64,000 nt of DNA from Tethya wilhelma (taxonomy: Eukaryota > Porifera > Demospongiae > Tethyida > Tethyidae). The notes below the pieces were generated by a model. It saw nothing but the letters and a program-made list of their open reading frames with translations, searched no databases and was not told where the DNA came from. Positions 57,890-64,000 of this stretch are shown here, piece after piece (positions within the stretch are counted from its first letter, which is position 1; each line of letters starts with the position of its first letter). The translations under genes and the position numbers were made by a program. The stretch covers positions 1-64,000 of the forward strand of contig CAXIPT010000057.1 in NCBI GenBank assembly GCA_964030475.1, read 5' to 3'.

Positions 57890-58115
57890 CAGAAGAAGAG
57901 ACAGTTGATGATGGTGAACATGTGAAAGACACGCAAGATGACAATGAAAGTGTGAAAGACACGCAAGATGACAATGAAAGTGTGGGAGATATGCAAGATG
58001 ACAATGAAAGTGTGGAAGATATGCAAGATGACAGTGAAAGTGTGGAAGATATGCAAGATGACAGTGAAAGTGTGGAAGATATGCAAGATGACTGTGAATG
58101 TGTGAAAGATGACTG
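57890..58115 (+). repeat. Acidic coding minisatellite downstream of the E central frame
   Basis: About six 30-bp units encode DMQDDNESVE-type decapeptides (Asp/Glu rich). Further degenerate units run to about 58200. It follows the central frame after a stop and frame change, and would form an acidic linker in the protein. The minus-strand frames here are shadows. Confidence 0.65.
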
Positions 58116-58263
58116 AACATGTGGAAGATGTGCAAGATGACTGCGAACATGTGGAAGATATGCAAGATGATCGTGGGTGCATGGAGGACATGTGCAGGTC
58201 CAAAGATGACAGTATAGAAAATGAAGTTGATGACATTCAACCTACAATACAAATACCAAATAT

Positions 58264-59758
58264 GTGACCTGTCAAGGGAAAACGTACCGGTTAGGAAATT
58301 GATTTTGGAGTAAAATGCAGTTTTAATTCGCGTTTCTGCGCGAAAATTTTTTTCTTGCACGGATGCGCTGCGCTACATCTCAGCATGCTCCATGCAAAAT
58401 TTGAGAGGTGGAGCTGCTTCAGTTGCAGAGATAATGTAGCCTCGTTCATTAACGCATGCGCAGCAGGGGTTATGGTAGTCGTGTTGTCTGTGTGTGTGTG
58501 TGTGTTCCAACTATATCTCAAGAACGGCAGCTCCAGTCTTCAAACGCGGTATACCAAGGTAAAATAATCGAGATTATCAAAAAAAGTATTCCACAAAAGC
58601 CTGTAGTTCCTGAGATATGAAACTTTTCAGCCTCTTTAAGCGCTAAGCTTCGAGGCCACACCCATAATTTTGGGGGACGAGCCTGAGCAAGCTTCATAGC
58701 ATAGACAGTAGAAGCTTAGCTACTGATATGAAATGGCCTGAGGTCCTTTTACAAAGCAACAAAAGCCTATAGTTTCTGAAATCTGAGGCTTTTCAGCCTA
58801 TCTGAGCTAAGCTTCGAGGCCACACCCATTCATCCTGTTAAAATTTTGGGGCAAGCATGAGGGGCGAGCCTGAGCGAGTCCCATAGCATAGCTGCATAGC
58901 TTATTGATACACATTCATCCAACTACATTATACAGAAATAACAATATAATATTAGACTACACAATAAGCTGCTATAATATATCAAATACCATCAAAATAC
59001 TTATAAGATTCAGCCTGTATGATTATAATTATGTACCCCGCACCAAGGGTTATGCACCTTGGTGCCTTCATTTTTACTTAGTTGCTAACACGGAGGACAG
59101 TTGCTATGCTGTGCAACAAACCGTAGCAAATATTTATGAGCAAGGCAGCTGCCACTAAAAATAAATGTTTATTTGGTGTTCTCTTTGGCTTATAAGCTGA
59201 CTAACCTCAAAATTTTGCTACAGCACATAGACAGAAAGGCAAGCCAAAAGCTTTGTACATACTTGTCTAATCCAAGCGCTTTCACACAGTAGTCCTCGTA
59301 GGTATTGCCCCTCCTTGTACGGCGATCGTGTACAGGTTTTTTTTAGGCTTATATCAGTTCTTGGAATTTACAGTACCTAGAATCTATCTCTTTACTAACA
59401 AGCGCTTACCTCTTTGAGTCGATTAGCTGTCTCCTGGGTCTTCTTTCCTAGCTACTCGCTTTTCACTAAATAATTTTAGTCCCCACGTGGCTGGTTGTGG
59501 TAATATTCAGCATGTACTGTACATGATCTAATAATTATGATACGGAGAGTATATGGATTGCCCGTAGTTTACCTAGCAACAACTTTACAACTGTTTTTCT
59601 AGTAAGCCACGAGTGGAGGCAGGGCTGCTTGCAAGAGCTATATCTGGAAAACTACTTGAGCTATGCGCATCAAATTTGATATGCGCTTTCTGGGAAGGCC
59701 TAGATTTATTTACATGGAACAGCTAACTCAACCGGCACGTTTTCCCTTGACAGGTCAC
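58264..59758. mobile_element. N-family MITE, copy 3 (enlarged)
   Basis: Same ends as copy 1 (GTGACCTGTCAAGGGAAAAC) with ATAT on both sides. Compared with copy 1 it has about 600 bp of additional sequence near 58440-59060, including repeated GCTTCGAGGCCACACCCAT. It interrupts the E coding region between its acidic repeat and its C-terminal segments. Confidence 0.7.
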
Positions 59759-61047
59759 ATATTGACAAGTGTACATCATCTCATGGATCACTACATCTAC
59801 AAATGCAAGAGCTTTTGCTCACATCCTTGGACCAAGTAGTGATATAACAACTTTTGATTCTGTGAAAATTTGTGGTAAAACCTTACCCCCCAAAAGGCTC
59901 AAAGAATTGCAGAAAGAACATGACAAAATGCTTGCCAACATGACAGCTAGGGTTCTTCAAATAAAGGCAGAACTGAGCAAGCACATAAGACGAATTGAAA
60001 ATCAAACATTTAAAGCAACACATGAGCTTCCAAAGTCAGAAGAGTACTTAAAACTGCTATCACAGATAAAATTCTCAAACGATTTCTAAACACAATGAAT
60101 GTAACACTATAATCTCACAAACATACGAAACAGTAGGTAAACTTACACAATATCATTTATTATATTCACCCACCATTAATCACCATGGAAGATATAATTC
60201 TAAACTAGTCCATATAATGATGCATCTTCAGAAATTCAGCCTATAATAATAAAAAATGTTTTAAATTACAATAATTATACAGTACATTTTAACAAGATTT
60301 TTACAATCGAGGTCACCTTGATTTATTGATCTTGAATGGCTTAGGAAAACAGCTCAATCAGTGGTATATACAACAAACCATCCAGCCAATTGAGTCTGGA
60401 TACCAGAAGCACAGGATGTTTCTACACACAGCATTCCTGTACATAGATCTTAGAAATGCTATCAAATGGGAGAATGGGCCACACATCATCAGGCATCGGA
60501 AATTTTGGCTACCTAGGTTCATTGGAGTGGGCTGCAAAAACTACGCAACAGAAGCAGTTAACCTAATTGCACACTTAGAAGCAGACTTTCCAAAGCACAC
60601 TGCATACATTACAAAACACAATACTACTGGTATTGCAGGCCGTGGAAAACCGATTGACCAACACATGGAAGATTATGTATTGTACATGAAATCCATAAGC
60701 TAGAGATTATGTCAACAAGCATAACCATGTCTTATTTGTACACATACATATGCAGGATTGTCAAACAGGCACTACTATGTAGTGGTATTAATGTGACCAC
60801 CAAACACGTCACAAACATATCTATGTGTGCACTGTTTCTACTCGAAGCAGCCAAGCGTACAGACAATCTTTTTCAAGTCAAACCACCCACAACGTACCAC
60901 ACAACTAGAGAGTCACATTCTGACCAAGCAAAGATGTGTCTGCACATGTTGCAGAAGAAAATTGCCAGTGAACAAACTGAGAGAAGTGGGCCATTATTTG
61001 TCGATCCCGAACAAGTGGGACTGAACGAATTAACTGGAAGTGATTGA
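59759..61047 (+). pseudogene. Element E protein, C-terminal segments
   Basis: Segment 1 (59769-60089): TTSTNARAFAHILGPSSD then a Lys/Glu-rich helical region (RLKELQKEHDKMLANM). Segment 2 (60326-60703): GLGKQLNQWYIQQTIQP, RKFWLPRFIGVGCKNYATEA, HNTTGIAGRGKPIDQHMEDY. Segment 3 (60709-61047) ends LNELTGSD. They are separated by an AT-rich spacer (60100-60310) that also occurs inverted at 17500-17690. The GRGKPIDQHMED block recalls a pattern in DUF6589-like transposon proteins; that link is tentative. Stops and frame changes make this copy non-functional as it stands. Confidence 0.5.
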
Positions 61048-61280
61048 CTACGCAATCAACTGCAGATGATAGACAACCTACAAGAACAAGAGCAACATAA
61101 AGGTGAACTGATATTAACTATGAACTACATCTTGTGGAACAGAATTTAACTGTAAAATAATAATTTGTATCACTACACATGTATTGAATTTATACATTGT
61201 TCTTCTGTCTCTTTAGTAACCACATAATAATATATTAATGACATTTCCGTTCGATAACTGGAGCACTACTAACTACTTCC

Positions 61281-61915
61281 TCAAAACCATTGTAAAATAC
61301 TGATTTTAATAATAAAATAGTCTATAATAATAAAAGAGTCTATGTCATCTATACTAGAAACATATTTGGCACTATCGCAAATATTTTTGATAACAGCATC
61401 TGCACACGCAAACTGTTTGCCTAGAATTCTAAGACAACGATTTGGTTCTATATATTTTTCTCTTTCCTGCTGTAATCTAGTACTATGCTCTGCCATCAGT
61501 GAATCATCCACTCTCCTGATGGCTAAACGTCGTCTCCTTCTTGGAACTGGTTCCAATTGCTGAATAACACTCAGAACACTGGATTCTGGATGACAAACAT
61601 CACAACACAATTGCAAAGCACTTTTTTCAGCTGAGCCACCAATGACACGTAACAACTTCAAACGCAAACATAAGACTGTAAATTCAGGTCGCCAGACTTA
61701 TTGACATCAGACGTTGAATAAATGAAGTAAGCTCTTGATTGACATCCAGATCGACCCGCTCTTCCACACAACTATAATATACACATGTAGACAAAAACAA
61801 AAGAACCACCTACATATACATGCGTGTCTATACCTGATACAACTGACACATTGAGGATAGAGCACCATTAACCACAATTAATTCAACATCAGGAATGTTC
61901 ATCCGCATTAAGATT
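61281..61915 (-). pseudogene. RecQ-like helicase, C-terminal fragment
   Basis: On the minus strand, about 61832-61915 reads MNIPDVELIVVNGALSSM followed by CQLYQ. This matches the RecQ motif V/VI region, where an Arg-finger GRAGRD would follow but is not preserved. About 61670-61765 reads VDLDVNQELTSFIQRL. Then 61281-61667 carries LLRVIGGSAEKSALQLCCDV with CHPE, the end of the RecQ zinc-binding domain, and a C-terminal tail (EKYIEPNRCLRILGKQFACA). RecQ helicases unwind DNA 3' to 5'. No helicase core (Walker A, DEAH) is present. It converges on the E gene and may be its partner; the pairing is inferred. Confidence 0.5.
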
Positions 61916-62000
61916 CAATGAATTCACATCTATATATTTAAACTCAACAAAACAAGATTACCATTCCAAATGCTACTCTTGCTACCAGACATCGCAGACA

Positions 62001-62077
62001 AGGCACAAAAAGTCTGGTAGCGCCTTTTTTGTGTCTTGTCTGGTAATAGCAAAGACGCTACCAGACTTTTTGTGCCT
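62001..62077. repeat. Perfect 22-bp inverted repeat
   Basis: AGGCACAAAAAGTCTGGTAG (62001-62020, two more paired bases to 62022) is perfectly inverted at 62056-62077, with a 33-bp loop that itself contains a related GTCTGGTA copy. The feature is short and of unknown origin. Confidence 0.7.
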
Positions 62078-62097
62078 AGGGTAGGCGAAGCGTGATA

Positions 62098-62295
62098 ACG
62101 TATAGCGGGAAATTTTCGTGGGGGAAAATTTTTGCGTTTTCGTCTTGAATAGAAATTCGCGGGGAAATTTTTCGTGGATTACGTCTCAACTATACGTGAC
62201 GACCACATACCTTGTGGGGGAAAATTTTCGCGGAAAGCTGCCAAACCACGAAATTCGCAAAAATTTTCCCCCACAAAAATTTCCCGCTATACGGT
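62098..62295. mobile_element. Short MITE related to 39751-40130
   Basis: Ends ACGTATAGCGGGAAATTTTC and, reversed, ACCGTATAGCGGGAAATTTT. Inner GGGGGAAAATTT(T) words occur in both orientations. It is 198 bp long. Confidence 0.65.
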
Positions 62296-62496
62296 ACATG
62301 ATTACAGCAAAGATGGGATTTACAGCGCAATACATGGTTACAGCAAATTTGTCTTCAGCAGCATTCTTGTTCAAAAAAGTATATACTCTACTGACACAGT
62401 CTTTGGTCTTGCAAAATATTATAGTCTTTGGGATAGAGGATGGTTCTGAGGTATTACTGAGCACATTGGCTTTGAGCACCTAAATCTTTTTACAAG

Positions 62497-63060
62497 TAAA
62501 AAAAAACATTGGAAATGTAATGAGACACAGAAATTGGGCTAAATCATAAAAAGAACACAAACAAGATGGAATGGCTGTTAGATTGTGTGCAGAATTGGTA
62601 TTGTATGGGCTGCATTTAGCAATCTCCTTATTGAGTCTCTCATTTTGCCCACAGGAAGAATCCCTTACACACTCTAACAGCCATTCCATCTTGTTTGTGT
62701 TCTTTTTACGATTTAGCCCCATTCCTGTCTCTCATTACATTTCCAATGTTTTTTTTACTTGTTGGTTCTCATTTTTCCATAACTTTACAAATCACATTTG
62801 AGTTGGTATGTGTAGAGCTAGTAGTCTGGCAAGCCAGAATACTGAACGGCGAGCTGCTAAGTAAGTTTTTTTTTACTATCATAAACTTTACAGCATAATG
62901 CTAAGAGACAGCCATTGATGTGCAATGCTGTTTTATAGCCTGCTTGATACTGAAGTGAAACACACATCTCCACATCTCAGTCATTTGGAGGCAGGAGCTG
63001 TATCATAAGATTTACTTGTCTATCTATATATGTTATGATAATCAAAGTCCTGATTCATAA
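62497..63060 (+). repeat. Repeat family U, copy 4 (5' part)
   Basis: The 5' hairpin (62505-62590 pairs with 62660-62750 around AACAAGATGGAATGGCTGTT), then TCTGGCAAGCCAGA, GCCTGCTTGATACTGAAGTG and GGAGGCAGGAGCTGTATCAT. It ends near 63060, before the ATGGAGAAAATT block. Confidence 0.7.
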
Positions 63061-63079
63061 CTGGGTGGATAATGTTGAG

Positions 63080-64000
63080 ATTGGATATTCTTGCTTCAAG
63101 GTGCGCACGAAATGCATGAAGCCAAAATTCATCTCCCACTATAAAAACCTTCACTGATTTGCCGACTTGTTATCCTCCAATGTACTCTCTCAGATTACAC
63201 AGTGATCCAACTTCTGATGGTGTTCCCCAGAATTCGTGAAAACAACTTTCAAGCATTCCCATAGTAAGTGGAAGCCAGCTGTACTAAGCATGGTTTTATA
63301 TTTACTTTCTTGTTCAAATTTCTTGCAAAATACATGTTTATGTATTATGTACCAGAAATTTCGTGGGGCCATTGAAGTCTTTCCTTGGGTTGAATTTCTG
63401 TTTGTATCCACTCCTTCATTGATCTCAATATTTTGTAGGTTAGCTGGTNTTTAGTATGGCATTAAAGACGTTTGTCAAGTGCATTAAAAGTGCAGGACCA
63501 CCATAGATGAGGTGCTCGGGATCAACTTAATCCGGTCCACTAGGTTTTCCCCATTTGAGGGAAAGAATCACCTCAGAGATCTCTTTAAACAAAAATGGGG
63601 TGAACTCATCCTCTGTGACATCAATTACCAGCTTAGAAAAAGTGTCATCAACAAACTGGGTGGTAATCTCCTCATGATGTGACTCAGCAGGGTTAGCTTA
63701 TCTTGCCCAGGCTTCGCAGATATTCTCTCCTTCATGGGATTCACCTTGGTAGAAGATATGTTGTTGGTAGTCTGGTTCCCTTTCATTCTCCTAATGGTAC
63801 GAAAAAGCTTAGTGGTGTTGTTACAATTGATATCAAGATTGTTCAAAACATCCTCCTGTTGTTGATGTTGATGGTGTCTCTAAACCTAGACTTTGCCTCC
63901 TTATACTGTTTTTGAGCAGGGTGATCACTATTCCCTGGACAACCAGCATGAATCCATGCTTTGTGAGCCGCTTTGGAGTAGAGCTTAGCTCCTGGGTCCA
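63080..64000 (-). pseudogene. Non-LTR retrotransposon reverse transcriptase, decayed, runs off the window
   Basis: Read from 64000 downward: HKAWIHAGCPGNSDHPAQKQ, an extended linker (KLFRTIRRMKGNQTTNN), then the start of an RT domain. This has FVDDTFSKLV, ISEVILSLKWGKPSGPD, PEHLIYGGPALLMHL and VFNAILK, and further on FCKKFEQ with several frame changes. The YxDD box is not seen before 63080. An N lies at 63449. The upstream endonuclease half would be beyond the window. It is of CR1/L2/Jockey type in general pattern. Confidence 0.65.

Noticed and set aside
57791..58360. 189-codon minus-strand frame rich in CHLAYLPHFH-like repeats
   Set aside because: Shadow of the acidic plus-strand minisatellite of element E.
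1..64000. tRNA, rRNA, CRISPR or bacterial operon features
   Set aside because: No cloverleaf-like, rRNA-like or spaced direct-repeat arrays of CRISPR type were noticed; introns and element types are eukaryotic.

Overview
The window looks like nuclear DNA of an early-branching metazoan, most likely a marine demosponge. The evidence is AT-rich DNA, short GT-AG introns, an AMPK-beta exon of animal type, and mobile-element protein families that I associate with sponge, cnidarian and fish genomes (HECT/UBX-like, SAMD3-like, integrase-like, FLYWCH-MULE). This is inference, because no species marker is present. There is no sign of bacterial gene organisation, rRNA, tRNA or CRISPR. Almost everything recognisable is transposable-element derived. 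Most coding regions are broken by frameshifts, stop codons, lost exons or nested insertions.

Layout. 1-4.5 kb: a foldback repeat, one orphan AMPK-beta (CBM48) exon, a hAT-like MITE and a LINE 3' fragment. 4.8-10.1 kb: nested foldback elements (family V) with a PIF/Harbinger-like MITE inside. 10.2-14.6 kb: TTAA-flanked MITEs and a satellite of about 200 bp unit, split by two insertions. 16.3-17.3 kb: a minisatellite split by a MITE. 18.3-19.6 kb: a truncated reverse copy of element E. 19.6-21.3 kb: repeat family U with a T-family MITE inside. 21.5-26.1 kb: a HECT-ligase-like pseudogene (+). 26.7-28.2 kb: an integrase-like pseudogene (-) converging on it.

29.2-54.8 kb is the structural centre of the window. 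Two arms of the same repeat M (about 2.15 kb each after subtracting younger insertions) face each other as inverted repeats. Together they bracket 25.6 kb that sits inside the 5' region of element E. The E upstream region ends at the left arm, and the E coding region starts just after the right arm. Between the arms lie a SAMD3-like 3' end (+), a multi-exon transposon protein (-), a SAMD3-like 5' end (+), a FLYWCH-MULE with TIRs, a UBX/HECT-like gene (+), copies of U, V and N, and piggyBac-like MITEs.

54.8-61.9 kb: the E coding region (+), interrupted by an N-family MITE, with a RecQ-helicase C-terminal fragment (-) converging on it. 62-64 kb: small MITEs, another U copy and a decayed LINE reverse transcriptase (-).

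How the genes relate. Three times a transposase- or integrase-like gene is arranged tail to tail with an accessory gene: HECT with integrase, SAMD3-like with a motif-defined transposon protein, and E with RecQ. That suggests two-gene elements carrying ubiquitin, SAM or helicase accessory proteins. Single N bases at 13484, 26203, 33375, 35266 and 63449, several at repeat junctions, mean some of the long-range order depends on the assembly.
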